From the NCBI GenBank assembly GCA_019192455.1, contig JAHCML010000007.1:100274-164273 (forward strand): 64,000 bases of DNA, written 5' to 3'. Source of the DNA: Alphaproteobacteria bacterium SS10 (GTDB lineage: Bacteria; Pseudomonadota; Alphaproteobacteria; TMED2). Below, one piece after another: positions 34,617 through 44,083 of the stretch; within the stretch, counting starts at the first letter, position 1; each line of letters starts with the position of its first letter. Position numbers and translations under genes: made by a program. Below the pieces are notes generated by a model. That model saw only the letters and a list, made by a program, of their open reading frames with translations, had not been told where the DNA came from and ran no database searches.

Positions 34617-35345
34617 ATGCGCCAAGTGATGCTATGTTTGATCGTCGGATTTTTTGCTGCCGCTTGTACGGTGGTTGAGGGCCCGCCCAACACCTATACG
34701 GTTACCACCGGACAGCCGACCTTGGCGCCCGCCAATCAGCCGCCGCCACCTTACTTCTCGGGTCAGGCACCGAATACTGGCGTTGCCTCGCCCGAGTTCC
34801 AGACACCGGGACTTGAGACCGCACCGTCCGCGCCACCATCGACGGTTGCCGATACTGGCTACGCCCCACAAACACCGCCGCGCTATCGCTATGATGGCCC
34901 GGCAGTGCCTGGCTATGAGTATGACCGCTATGGCCGCCCACCACAGCCAAGTTCGCTACTCGCCTGCGGGATCACCGATGGTGACTTTATCTTCTTCAGC
35001 CGTCGCCCAAGACAGTATCAGCCAATTAGCTTTGCCGTTGCACCCGGTGAGACCCAGCGCATCCAGGTCACCCAAGACAATAACGACCGGCGTGAGAACA
35101 TCTTCGTTCAGGGTGATTTAAGCGGCGTAGGTGTTCGGATCAGCCGCAACCAGCCACCAGAGCCAGGCAGTAATGGCCTGATCTTTGGCGCCAGCGGCGG
35201 CTTTGCCTCAAGCGAGCCCCAGCTCGTGAAGGGCGTACGGCAAAAGCTGAACATCAATGATCTGTTCCGCGACGCCACCATCTCTTGCGGCTTCCGCTCA
35301 CCACCAGGTGTTTTGCCAGGCAGCCGCCAGATTTATCGATACTGA
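34617..35345 (+). CDS. Lipoprotein, hypothetical
   Basis: Starting at ATG 34617 the protein (242 residues) has a lipoprotein signal MRQVMLCLIVGFFAAACT with a cysteine at residue 17. A long proline-rich linker (residues about 20-110, including QPPPPYFSGQAP and PPRYRYDGPAVPGYE) is followed by a domain with GITDGDFIFFSRRPRQYQ and ENIFVQGDLSGVGVRISRN. It is likely outer membrane attached. No family is recognised. It converges with the leucine dehydrogenase-like gene. Confidence 0.6.
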   Translation: MRQVMLCLIVGFFAAACTVVEGPPNTYTVTTGQPTLAPANQPPPPYFSGQAPNTGVASPEFQTPGLETAPSAPPSTVADTGYAPQTPPRYRYDGPAVPGYEYDRYGRPPQPSSLLACGITDGDFIFFSRRPRQYQPISFAVAPGETQRIQVTQDNNDRRENIFVQGDLSGVGVRISRNQPPEPGSNGLIFGASGGFASSEPQLVKGVRQKLNINDLFRDATISCGFRSPPGVLPGSRQIYRY

Positions 35346-35353
35346 TCTGGCGA

Positions 35354-36430
35354 CTATTCGGCTGCGACGGCGGCTGCGTTGGCGCTTTGGAAGCGTTGCT
35401 CAGCCACCTGGTCGGCTGCTTTGGCTGTCGCCATGCCTTGCTTGTCGGCCAGGGTGAAGATCTCGGCCAGGGTGTCGCCGACACCGGCGACCCGGCGGTC
35501 AATCTCAGCCCGGTCGATGCCGTAATAGTCACCCCAGATTTGGATGACACCACCGGCATTGATCACATAGTCGGGGGCATAGAGCACACCAGCCGCATGC
35601 AGCGCATCGCCATCAGCGTCGCTCGCCAACTGGTTATTGGCGGCACCAGCGATCACCTGGGCTTGCAGTTTGGGCCGGGTATCCTCATTGATCACGGCAC
35701 CCAGGGCGCAAGGGGCGAAGACATCACAGTCCACGCCGTAGATATCAGCCGGGGCAACAACCTTGGCGCCAAAGTCACGCTCGGCGATGTCCAGGGCATC
35801 GCGGTTGATGTCGGTGACGATCAGCTTGGCGCCAGCCTCGTGCAGATGCTTGGCAAGGCCAAAGCCGACATGGCCAAGACCCTGAACCGCGACGGTCATG
35901 CCGTCGACGCTCTCTTTACCCAGCTTGTGCTTCACCGCAGCCTTTAGGCCCAGGAAGCAGCCAAGGGCGGTGGAGGGGGATGGATCACCCAGGCCACCTT
36001 CAGACGCGGAAAGTCCGGCCACATGGGCGGTCGCAGAACCGATGGAGGTCATGTCCTCCGTCGAGGTGCCGACATCCTCAGCCGTGATGTAGAGGCCGTT
36101 CAGGTTCTCAATCGCCTGGCCGAGCGCCTGCATCATGGCTGGCGTCTTTGGCCGGTCTTCGGAAACCAGCACCACAGTCTTACCGCCACCTAAGGGCAGG
36201 TTGGCGATGGCGTTTTTATAGGTCATGCCACGGGAGAGGCGGAGGACATCAGTCAGCGCAGCCTCATCACTCTCATAGCTCCAGACCCGGCAGCCGCCGA
36301 GGGCAGGGCCGCGATTGGTGTTGTGCACACCAATAAGGGCGCGCAGGCCGGTCGCTTCGTCATGGGCCATCAGCACGCGCTCATGGCCTTTGAATTCTGG
36401 ATGGTCAAACAGGCTGGTAATGCTGGTCAT
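35354..36430 (-). CDS. Leu/Phe/Val dehydrogenase family protein
   Basis: ATG 36430 gives 358 residues. The protein shows the Glu/Leu/Phe/Val dehydrogenase pattern: GVHNTNRGPALGGCRVWSY, YKNAIANLPLGGGKTVV with the catalytic lysine, GLYITAEDVGTSTEDM, and a C-terminal NAD domain with GMTVAVQGLGHVGFGLAKHL. Such enzymes oxidatively deaminate branched-chain or aromatic amino acids. An untranslated in-frame extension upstream is not convincing. Confidence 0.83.
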   Translation of the reverse strand: MTSITSLFDHPEFKGHERVLMAHDEATGLRALIGVHNTNRGPALGGCRVWSYESDEAALTDVLRLSRGMTYKNAIANLPLGGGKTVVLVSEDRPKTPAMMQALGQAIENLNGLYITAEDVGTSTEDMTSIGSATAHVAGLSASEGGLGDPSPSTALGCFLGLKAAVKHKLGKESVDGMTVAVQGLGHVGFGLAKHLHEAGAKLIVTDINRDALDIAERDFGAKVVAPADIYGVDCDVFAPCALGAVINEDTRPKLQAQVIAGAANNQLASDADGDALHAAGVLYAPDYVINAGGVIQIWGDYYGIDRAEIDRRVAGVGDTLAEIFTLADKQGMATAKAADQVAEQRFQSANAAAVAAE

Positions 36431-36637
36431 CGAGCAGTCCTCCCGGGACACCAAAAACGGCAAAAAACCCAATGACCTTAGGGTGATACGCAGATACGAA
36501 GGGGGCAACGCAAAATCTGCGCGTTTCCTTGCGTTTTTCAGTCTCGACGCAGCGTTTCTTTGCGCGGGCTAAGCCCTTGGTTTTGCAAAGATTTCCTTCG
36601 CAGCCGCAAAAAGTCAGATAAGTCGCTGAAATCGCGA

Positions 36638-37888
36638 TTAAATCTGGTCTAGCCCTTGAATTAGGTCCGCGACCAGGTGATCCGCATGCTCAAGCCCGAC
36701 GGACAGACGCAGTAGGTCTTCCGCCGCACCATAGTCTGGCCCCTCAATCGTGAAGCGATGCTCAATCAGGGTTTCGGGCCCACCAATTGAGGTGGCGGCC
36801 ATGATCACCTGCAGCTTGTCGATCAGGGCGAGTGCTGCCGCCGCCCCGCCATCCACATGAAATGACATCAGGGAGCCGAAGCCGCCCGGCATCTGCTGCT
36901 TTGCAAGGTCATGCCCAGGGTGGCTGGCGAGGCCAGGGTAGTTGACCCGGTTGACCTTAGGGTGCGCTTGCAGCGCTTCGGCCACCGCCAGGGCGCTGGC
37001 ACAGCTGCGTTCAGCGCGGAGGTCGAGGGTTCGGAGGCCACGGCCCAGTAGCCAGGCGCCAAACGGGTTCAGGACCGCGCCGCCAAGCTTCCGCTCTAAC
37101 CGGATGGCATCCCAAAGGCTGCTGTCTTTTGCCCGTGTGACCAGCAGGCCCGCCAAGACATCCGAATGGCCGTTCAGCGATTTGGTCGCTGAGTGAAAAA
37201 TGAGATCCGCACCATGGTCCAGAGGTTGGCTCAACACCGGTGGGGCCACCGTGCTGTCGACGGCAAGCAAGGCGCCCGCTTCATGCGCAGCGTCAGCGAC
37301 AGCGGCGATATCAACCACATGGAGATAGGGGTTGGATGGTGTCTCCACCCAAACCAGATCGGCTTTCTGACCCAGCGCATCGGCCAGGGTGTTTAAATCC
37401 GACGGGTCAAACCAGGTGATCTCGGCACTCTGTCCGCCTTCCAACATCTCCGCCAGTTTCACGGTGCCGAAATACATGGAGCGCTGAATGACCAGCTTTG
37501 CCTTGTGGCCCTGTTTCCCAGCCTCTGCCGTCACCGCCCGGAACAGGGCGGCAATCCCGGCCATGCCAGAGCCGAAGAGGAAGGCATCGGTGGTTTCAAC
37601 CGGGCCGCCATGCAGCTTGGCCAATACCTCTTCAACCTGACCGACTGTTGGGTCCTCATCCCGGATATAGGTGCCACCATGGCCGGGTAGGGCATAATCA
37701 TCGCCCCTGGCATAGGTGGTGGCCGGGTTAATCGGTGGGATCACACCGCCGGATTGTGGATCGATGAAATGGTCGAGCTGGGCCAGCAAGGTCGCCTGCT
37801 CTGCCCTGGTAATCTTGCCTGATTTGGTCATGCTGTCGCGCTCAGTGTGTTCGGGGCTTGGTACGCTATCGGGCATTTTGCTATGCAT
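36638..37888 (-). CDS. Cys/Met metabolism PLP-dependent enzyme (cystathionine gamma-synthase/lyase-like)
   Basis: The 416-residue protein has the transsulfuration enzyme pattern: IPPINPATTYARGDDY, FLFGSGMAGIAALFR, VWVETPSNPYLHVVD, AVDSTVAPPVLSQPLDHGADLIFHSATKSLNGHSD with the PLP lysine in SATKSLNGHSD, and a C-terminal GGPETLIEHRFTIEG region. It belongs to the CGS/CBL/MGL family; the substrate cannot be fixed. A start at 37831 is an alternative. It is separate from the upstream gene, which is divergent. Confidence 0.82.
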   Translation of the reverse strand: MHSKMPDSVPSPEHTERDSMTKSGKITRAEQATLLAQLDHFIDPQSGGVIPPINPATTYARGDDYALPGHGGTYIRDEDPTVGQVEEVLAKLHGGPVETTDAFLFGSGMAGIAALFRAVTAEAGKQGHKAKLVIQRSMYFGTVKLAEMLEGGQSAEITWFDPSDLNTLADALGQKADLVWVETPSNPYLHVVDIAAVADAAHEAGALLAVDSTVAPPVLSQPLDHGADLIFHSATKSLNGHSDVLAGLLVTRAKDSSLWDAIRLERKLGGAVLNPFGAWLLGRGLRTLDLRAERSCASALAVAEALQAHPKVNRVNYPGLASHPGHDLAKQQMPGGFGSLMSFHVDGGAAAALALIDKLQVIMAATSIGGPETLIEHRFTIEGPDYGAAEDLLRLSVGLEHADHLVADLIQGLDQI

Positions 37889-37949
37889 CCTGACAAATCA
37901 ATCGACGCGCCCAAGGGCGCCGGTATGACCTAAACGACGTTTGCTAGTT

Positions 37950-38459
37950 ATGACTGTCCCATCCCCCCAGGACAACAACACACCGCCCGAGGAACAGGTG
38001 CCACCGGTGCTAATCCACCCGCCGGTGCTGGTTGCCGCCTGTGTCACCATGGCGGCGCTGCTGCAATGGCGCTGGCCCCTGGCCGATGCAACGGCGGTTC
38101 TGCCGCGCGTCCCGCTCGCCGTGATTGGTGCGGTTTGTATTGGTCTTGGTGGCTATCTGGTGGTGCGTGCGATCCTGACCATGCATCGGGCTGGTACCAA
38201 TGTGCCGACCTTTAAGCCGGCCACCGCCCTTGTCACCCATGATGTTTTTGCCCGGACACGTAACCCGATCTACTTGGGGCTGGTCCTTGGCCTGCTTGGT
38301 GTTGCCATTGCCTGGCCATCGATTTGGCTGGTGATGTTCACCCTGCCCATACCGTTGATCCTGAATGTTGCCGTGATCCCGCAGGAAGAACGCTACATGT
38401 CCGCCAAGTTTGGGGCTGATTACACAGCCTATCGTGAGCGCACGCCCTGCTGGTTCTGA
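37950..38459 (+). CDS. Isoprenylcysteine carboxyl methyltransferase-like membrane protein
   Basis: ATG 37950 gives 169 residues with four hydrophobic helices and a C-terminal motif FARTRNPIYLGLVLGLLGVA plus PQEERYMSAKFGADYTAYRERTPCWF. The R-NP-Y and E-x(6-8)-F-G-x-Y-x2-Y pattern is typical of the ICMT/PEMT-like methyltransferase family (DUF1295-like). The methyl acceptor is unknown. Confidence 0.75.
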   Translation: MTVPSPQDNNTPPEEQVPPVLIHPPVLVAACVTMAALLQWRWPLADATAVLPRVPLAVIGAVCIGLGGYLVVRAILTMHRAGTNVPTFKPATALVTHDVFARTRNPIYLGLVLGLLGVAIAWPSIWLVMFTLPIPLILNVAVIPQEERYMSAKFGADYTAYRERTPCWF

Positions 38460-38677
38460 CCCATTATGCGACGACCAAAATTGCGTGATCATGGCGGGCC
38501 TGCTAGCTTGTCAGCGTTATTTCTTTCGGCCACGAGCGTTGATTGTGATTTGGGGGCGGATAAGCCCACCCAAGAGTTCACAACCATCTGACGTCAAATA
38601 CTTATCAGCCACGTCGCGCCCGCTTGATCACGGCCTGGGCGGCGCTCCCCTTCCAGCTATTGAGAGCATCAAACATC

Positions 38678-39838
38678 ATGTCTGAGAACCAGGTTTCTAC
38701 CGACACCCCGATCCCAGCCGGCACTTCTGTCACCGACCTTGCCACCGCAGAGGTTCAGGCCGCTGAGTCTTCGCTGTCGCCAGATCCGGCGGTGGTGGCA
38801 AAGATCCGTGCCGATATCGACCTGCAGGACCGGGCGCAGCTGATCTCGTTCGGTGATAATGCCCAGCGCGAAGTGGCGGCGTTCGCCGACCGTATCCTGT
38901 CGCAAACCCTGACCAAAGATTCCGGGCCGGTTGGCAACCTGCTGAACGACATGATGCTTAAGGTTAAGGGCCTGGACCCTAAGAGCCTTGAGAAGCTTGG
39001 CTTCTTCGAGCGGATCTTCGGCGGGGTGAAGGCCAAGGTTGAGAAGTTCAAATCCCAGTTCACCGATGTGGCAGCACAGATTGATCGGATCGCCCTAGAG
39101 CTCACCAGCCAGCAAGAGGTGTTGAAGCGCGATATCGCCATGCTTGATGGCCTTCATGAGAAGAATATGGAGCAGATGAAGGACCTTGAGGCCTACATCG
39201 TTGCCGGTACGGAGTATCTGGAAGAGGCCCGTAAGACCCTAATCCCAGAGCTTCAGAAAGCTTTCGAGGCGGCCGGTGAAGGCGCTGAAGGCCAGCTGGC
39301 AGCACAGAAGTTAAGCGATACCCGCCAGGCATTGGAGCGGTTTGAGAAGAAGATCCACGATCTAAAATTGAGCCGGGTAATCGCCTTGCAGGCGCTGCCG
39401 CAAATCCGTTTGGTTCAAAGCGGTAACGCTACCCTGGTTGAAAAGCTGCAAAGCTCGGTCGCGACCACCATTCCAACCTGGAAGAACCAGATGACCATTG
39501 CCCTGGCGATCCATCGCCAGCGCGAGGCGTTGGAGCTTCAGAAAAATGTGTCTGAGGCGACCAATAAGATGCTGCAAGAGAATGCCGAGACACTGCGCGC
39601 TGGTACGGTTGAGATCGAGCGTGAGAGCCAACGCGGCATCGTCGATATCGAGACCCTGACCAAGGTGAATGACGAGCTGATCGGCACGATCAACGATGTG
39701 CTGCGCATCCAGGAAGAGGGCCGCCAGCAACGTGCGACCGCTGAAACTGAGATGAAGCGCATCGAGGGTGAGCTGAAAGAGACCCTGGCCCAAGCCAAGT
39801 CTCGCCAGCTTGAGGGCGGTGATGAGGCCAGCGCCTAG
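38678..39838 (+). CDS. TelA family protein (toxic anion resistance)
   Basis: Starting at ATG 38678, the 386-residue protein is a predicted long helical cytosolic protein matching TelA: AQLISFGDNAQREVAAFADRIL, NLLNDMMLKVKGLDPKSL, GFFERIFGGVKAKVEKFKSQF and PELQKAFEAAGEG. TelA homologues are linked to tellurite resistance and are thought to act at membranes, but biochemistry is not settled. It is first in an operon with the next three genes (gaps 2, 51 and an overlap). Confidence 0.84.
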   Translation: MSENQVSTDTPIPAGTSVTDLATAEVQAAESSLSPDPAVVAKIRADIDLQDRAQLISFGDNAQREVAAFADRILSQTLTKDSGPVGNLLNDMMLKVKGLDPKSLEKLGFFERIFGGVKAKVEKFKSQFTDVAAQIDRIALELTSQQEVLKRDIAMLDGLHEKNMEQMKDLEAYIVAGTEYLEEARKTLIPELQKAFEAAGEGAEGQLAAQKLSDTRQALERFEKKIHDLKLSRVIALQALPQIRLVQSGNATLVEKLQSSVATTIPTWKNQMTIALAIHRQREALELQKNVSEATNKMLQENAETLRAGTVEIERESQRGIVDIETLTKVNDELIGTINDVLRIQEEGRQQRATAETEMKRIEGELKETLAQAKSRQLEGGDEASA

Positions 39839-39840
39839 GG

Positions 39841-41490
39841 ATGTCTAACCAGGATCGGAATTTAGCGCGGAAGGGCGGTCGCCGTTCCCCACGTCTCTTG
39901 GTGTTGATGACCTTGGTCGCTGGTTTGGCCATCGCTGGCCCAGTTCTGGCCGACTTATTCGCCTCCCTAACCGCGCCCGGTCCGGGCAAGCTGGGACGTT
40001 CCTTCATCATCACCTCAGGCTCTGAGAATAAGAGCCTGGAACCCATCGTCATGGAGTTCTGTGACGATGCCGGCGTGATGTGTGAGGTGCAGTATCAGGG
40101 TTCCCTCGATATTGGGATGGGTGTCTCACAAGGTCAGGCCGTTGACGCGGTTTGGCCAGCCAATGGCATTTGGATTGACCTGTTCGACCGGGCCAGGCGG
40201 GTTAAGCATCTGGCCTCAATCAGCCGTTCGCCTGTGATCCTTGGTGTGCGCCGATCCAAGGCAGAGCAGTTGGGCTGGGTCGATAACCCAGTAAAGATGG
40301 CCGACATCGTTGCCGCGGTTGAGAGTGGCGATCTCCGCTTTCTCATGACCTCGGCAACCCAGTCGAATTCGGGTGCCGGTGCGTATCTCGCCATGCTGGC
40401 GGCGATGGCCAGTGGTGACCGGGCCCTGACAGCTGACGATTTGAATGCCGATGCAATTCAAGAAGAGGTGCGTGGTCTGTTGCGGGGTGTGGCAAGGACC
40501 TCTGGCTCCTCCGGTTGGCTGCGTGATCTGTTCCTAAAATCCGATGCTGAGGGCGTCCGCTATGACGCCATGTGGAATTACGAGGCGATCCTCGCCGAGA
40601 CCAATCGTGAGCTGCGGCAACGTGGGGCCGAGCTGCTGTGGGCTGTCTATCCTGAGGATGGCGTCGCCTTTGCCGATAGCCCGCTAGGGTTTGTCGACCG
40701 GGAGCAGCCGCCCGAGTTTGAAGAGTTCTTTCTCGAGCTTCAGGCCTATCTGTTGAGTGAGCGGGTGCAGAACCAACTGGTCGCTGCTGATCGCCGTGTT
40801 GCCCTGGGTCGAGCCGATGCCATCGCTCAGCCGGATGAGAGCTGGAACTTTGATCCGACGCGGTTTGTTAATGCGATCCGGATGCCGGAGCCCGATGTGG
40901 TTCGTGAGGCCCTAACGCTTTATCAGGAAGCGCTGCGCCGGCCGTCACTAACCGCCTATTGCCTGGATTTCTCCGGCAGTATGCAGGGCCAGGGAGAGGC
41001 TGACCTTAAGCAGGCGATGAGCTTGTTGCTGCGGCCCGAGCGCGCTCGTGAGGTGTTGATCCAGGCTGGGTCCCGTGACCGCTTGATGGTTATTCCGTTT
41101 GATAACAGGCCACGCCAAGTGTGGACCGGTCGTGGCACTGAGGCTGATCAGGCGCAACTCCTCTCCCGGGTAAACCGGGAGGTCTCTGGCGGTGGTACGG
41201 ATATCTACGCCTGTGCCGCGCGTGCGCTGGAAGAGATGCAGCAGATCGATGATTTTGAGAACTATCTACCGGCGATTGTGCTGATGACCGATGGGGCCTC
41301 CGATGGCAGCTTGGCCAGGGTCGCAAACGTTCGAACGGGTGTGGTCAGCCGGGTGCCAATCTTTGGCATCACCTTTGGCAACGCAGAGCGGGCGCAGCTT
41401 GACCAACTCGCGGTTGAGACGAGCGGCCGGGTTTTCGATGGCACTAAGTCGCTGGTCCGTGCGTTCCGTACGGCGAGGGGCTACAACTAA
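39841..41490 (+). CDS. Substrate-binding-like protein fused to a VWA domain
   Basis: The 549-residue protein has an N-terminal hydrophobic segment (RLLVLMTLVAGLAIAGPVL, residues 19-37) as signal anchor, a solute-binding-protein-like region (about residues 50-345) with SFIITSGSENKSLEP and VQYQGSLDIGMGVSQG, then a VWA domain. The MIDAS motif is complete: DFSGS at residue 376, GGGTDIY near 455 and TDGASDG near 483. VWA domains often bind partners through a metal ion. It sits two bases after telA and is followed by the xpaC-like gene. Confidence 0.72.
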   Translation: MSNQDRNLARKGGRRSPRLLVLMTLVAGLAIAGPVLADLFASLTAPGPGKLGRSFIITSGSENKSLEPIVMEFCDDAGVMCEVQYQGSLDIGMGVSQGQAVDAVWPANGIWIDLFDRARRVKHLASISRSPVILGVRRSKAEQLGWVDNPVKMADIVAAVESGDLRFLMTSATQSNSGAGAYLAMLAAMASGDRALTADDLNADAIQEEVRGLLRGVARTSGSSGWLRDLFLKSDAEGVRYDAMWNYEAILAETNRELRQRGAELLWAVYPEDGVAFADSPLGFVDREQPPEFEEFFLELQAYLLSERVQNQLVAADRRVALGRADAIAQPDESWNFDPTRFVNAIRMPEPDVVREALTLYQEALRRPSLTAYCLDFSGSMQGQGEADLKQAMSLLLRPERAREVLIQAGSRDRLMVIPFDNRPRQVWTGRGTEADQAQLLSRVNREVSGGGTDIYACAARALEEMQQIDDFENYLPAIVLMTDGASDGSLARVANVRTGVVSRVPIFGITFGNAERAQLDQLAVETSGRVFDGTKSLVRAFRTARGYN

Positions 41491-41541
41491 CCCGGCTGGA
41501 TAATCCGGCTTTACTCTCCTCTTTCCAATGCCAGGGACGGC

Positions 41542-42174
41542 ATGGCGACACGTGGACCATTAGCAGACAACCGGGATCTGATTGCCGGGATTGGCGGTGG
41601 CGGCTTTGCCCCGTTGGCGACCTTTGTCTTCGATTTGCCGCTCTATGCCACGCTACCTGGTGCGATCTTAGTTTTCATCGGCCTTCGATTAATCCTGGCG
41701 CCTAAGACATTCTTTGAGGATTTGCCGACCGGCAAGTTTGCCAAGGCACGGGTTGATCTGGCGCGCGATGTCCTGGTGAAGGCCGATCGCGCCCTATCCG
41801 AATTGGCGCAAACCGCTGAGGTAATCCGGCAGGAGCATGTGCAAGAGCAATTGCTGCACCTTCACCGGATTGCGACCGATATCTCGATTGAGGTCGAGAA
41901 AGATCCAGGGCGCCTTAACCAGGTGCAGCGCCTGCTGACCTATTACCTCCCGGCGGCGAGCCGGGTGGCGACCGGCTATGCGGCACTGGAACGGAAGTTC
42001 TCACCCAATGAAGAGCGGGTGATTGAGGCGCAAGTGATGATTGAGCGCCTGGATCAGGTGTTTAGTGAATATGCCGATCGGTTGGTGATGCCAGAGGTTG
42101 AGAATTTGGATATCGATCTGCAGTTGCTGGATGATGCCATTCGCGATGAGGGCCTGGAACGGGTGCGATCATGA
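41542..42174 (+). CDS. XpaC-like membrane protein
   Basis: The 210-residue protein has a hydrophobic segment near residues 24-46 (LATFVFDLPLYATLPGAILVFIGLRLIL-like) and a helical C-terminal part with ARDVLVKADRALSELAQTA, EKDPGRLNQVQRLLTYYLPAA and QVFSEYADRLVMPEVENLDI. This matches the XpaC family named from 5-bromo-4-chloroindolyl phosphate hydrolysis, often coupled to TelA. Its stop overlaps the start of the next gene (ATGA). Confidence 0.74.
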   Translation: MATRGPLADNRDLIAGIGGGGFAPLATFVFDLPLYATLPGAILVFIGLRLILAPKTFFEDLPTGKFAKARVDLARDVLVKADRALSELAQTAEVIRQEHVQEQLLHLHRIATDISIEVEKDPGRLNQVQRLLTYYLPAASRVATGYAALERKFSPNEERVIEAQVMIERLDQVFSEYADRLVMPEVENLDIDLQLLDDAIRDEGLERVRS

Positions 42175-43289
42175 AGATAACGCGTCGACATATGGGTTTC
42201 GGCCTTCTGGCCGCTGGTATTGGCGGTACGGCAGCCTACTCCGTCCTTGATCAGGGCGGCGATTTTGGCGCGCTGATCGGCACCAGCCATGGCGACCCCG
42301 TTGATCTTTGGGGTTTCATCGGTGGTGAGAAATCGGACTTTGTCCGCAATCCTGAAATCACCCGTATCCTAGATCGTACCTATGGCATCAACCTCGATGC
42401 TCGCCGGGCCGGATCGGTTGAGATGGTCCGTGATCCGGGGCTGTTCAGCCAGCGTCCAGACTTCCTGTGGCCCTCCAGCGCCGTCATGGTCCAGATGGCA
42501 CGACAGAGTGGCGTCGGCGTCCGCCGGGATCAGGTGATCTTTAACTCACCGATTGTGATCTATAGCTGGCTGCCGATCGCTCAGGCTCTAGTCGCAAGCG
42601 GTATCGCGGAAGAGCGGGCGCCTGACTTCTTTGTTGTTGACCCGGCCAGCCTGATTGATGCGGTAACCGGCGGTAAGGCCTGGTCAGCACTTGGCATTGA
42701 TCAGCTGTTTGGTCAGGTGATTGTCAGCTCAACCGACCCAACCAAATCCAATAGTGGCTTCATGTTCGCCGGGTTGGTTGCGAACCTGCTGTCCGGTGGT
42801 GTGGCAACGCCGGATAGCATTGGCGGCCATCTCGACACCCTGGACGATCTGTTTGAGCGCATGGGCTACAAGGAGCATTCGAGCGGTAAGCTCTGGGATA
42901 GCTTCCTGAATGAGGGGATGGGCGGCCGCCCCATGGTGGTTGGCTATGAGAACCAGCTGATTGAATTTGTCCTCGGCCAGCCCGAGGCTTGGGCGCGGAT
43001 CAAGAACTCACCCATGCGTCCAGTGACGCTTTATCCAGAACCAACCGTCTACTCTGCCCATCCGTTGATCAGCTTGAATGAGCCAGCCGACCGTCTGATT
43101 GCCGCGCTTGAGGATGATGCAGTTCAATCCCTAGCGTGGTCGGCTCATGGTTTCCGGGGCAAGCTGGGTGGGGCCGGTAGTGCCGATCTCGGTATTGCGG
43201 GTGTTCCGCAGCAGCTGAACCAGATTGCGCCAATGCCCGATGCGGCGGTGATGATGACCATCCTCGAGCGCCTCTCACGCCGGGCCTAA
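42171..43289 (+). CDS. Periplasmic substrate-binding-like protein
   Basis: The start overlaps the xpaC stop; 372 residues. The N-terminus has a twin-arginine-like signal (TRRHMGFGLLAAGIGGTAA). The mature protein resembles a type 2 periplasmic binding protein: DLWGFIGGEKSDFVRNPEI, DQVIFNSPIVIYSWLPIAQAL, IVSSTDPTKSNSGFMFAGLVANLL. It resembles the solute-binding part of the VWA gene two genes upstream, so the operon may have two related periplasmic sensors or receptors. No membrane permease is encoded beside it. Confidence 0.66.
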   Translation: MKITRRHMGFGLLAAGIGGTAAYSVLDQGGDFGALIGTSHGDPVDLWGFIGGEKSDFVRNPEITRILDRTYGINLDARRAGSVEMVRDPGLFSQRPDFLWPSSAVMVQMARQSGVGVRRDQVIFNSPIVIYSWLPIAQALVASGIAEERAPDFFVVDPASLIDAVTGGKAWSALGIDQLFGQVIVSSTDPTKSNSGFMFAGLVANLLSGGVATPDSIGGHLDTLDDLFERMGYKEHSSGKLWDSFLNEGMGGRPMVVGYENQLIEFVLGQPEAWARIKNSPMRPVTLYPEPTVYSAHPLISLNEPADRLIAALEDDAVQSLAWSAHGFRGKLGGAGSADLGIAGVPQQLNQIAPMPDAAVMMTILERLSRRA

Positions 43290-43486
43290 TCTAAGCTTTG
43301 ATCGCATGATTGGCGGTTTTGCTTGCGTGTAACCGCTGTCACCCCGTTGTGACACCCTGGTGATTGTCGTTTGGAATCCGCGCGATATGATCCATAATGT
43401 GCCTCAATAAGAATAAGAAAAGGCAGAGGGAACACGGGAAGCGCATGGCGGTATAATGCCAACGGGACGTACGGATCAGGAATATT

Positions 43487-44077
43487 ATGACTGACGATCA
43501 CCGAGCGACTGACCAAGAGACGCCTGATGCTTCGGCTAGCAGCGACGCAGCGAATGTGCCTGCCGATAATACTTCCGATAGCGATGAACCAACCTTTGAG
43601 GTGATACCCGCCCAGGGCGATCTGAAGATGCGCATGGGCGGCCGACCCGGTCGTCGTGGCCGGATCAGCGAAGAGGTGATCGAGAATGCCGAGCGTGCCA
43701 TTGGCAAGCTCGGCGACAACTATATCGAGGTTGCCCGGTCAAGCGTGGCCACCCTGATTGGCCAGTTCAACGCGGTGAAACAGCCAGAGTGCCCTGACCT
43801 GCCCGGCGCCATCATGCAGGTCGCCATGACCGCCCGCGAAGTGAAGGGCCAGGCCAAGACCTGTGGCTACGATCTCCTGACCGAGGTCGCCAACTCTCTC
43901 TATAAATTTCTGAGTGAGCGGGAAGCCCTAACCCCGCTTGAGATTAAGTTTGCCGAGGCGCATTTGGGCGTCATGCAGAACGTTGTTGCCCATGACCTTC
44001 GCGGCAATGGTGGACCCGTCGGCACCGAACTGGCCCGCTCACTGGCAGTTGCGAAGCAGAAGCTCGACGCTGGTTAA
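43487..44077 (+). CDS. Hypothetical protein, Hpt-like helical domain lacking the His
   Basis: The 196-residue protein has a disordered acidic N-terminus (residues 1-45), an Arg/Gly-rich turn (KMRMGGRPGRRGRISE), and a helical bundle. In the region MTAREVKGQAKTCGYDLL the sequence matches the AHxLKGSA motif of histidine phosphotransfer domains, but the histidine position is Arg. It could be a protein-binding relic of a phosphorelay Hpt. A perfect TGTCAC-N6-GTGACA repeat (43337-43354) lies upstream. Confidence 0.5.
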   Translation: MTDDHRATDQETPDASASSDAANVPADNTSDSDEPTFEVIPAQGDLKMRMGGRPGRRGRISEEVIENAERAIGKLGDNYIEVARSSVATLIGQFNAVKQPECPDLPGAIMQVAMTAREVKGQAKTCGYDLLTEVANSLYKFLSEREALTPLEIKFAEAHLGVMQNVVAHDLRGNGGPVGTELARSLAVAKQKLDAG

Positions 44078-44083
44078 CCGGTC

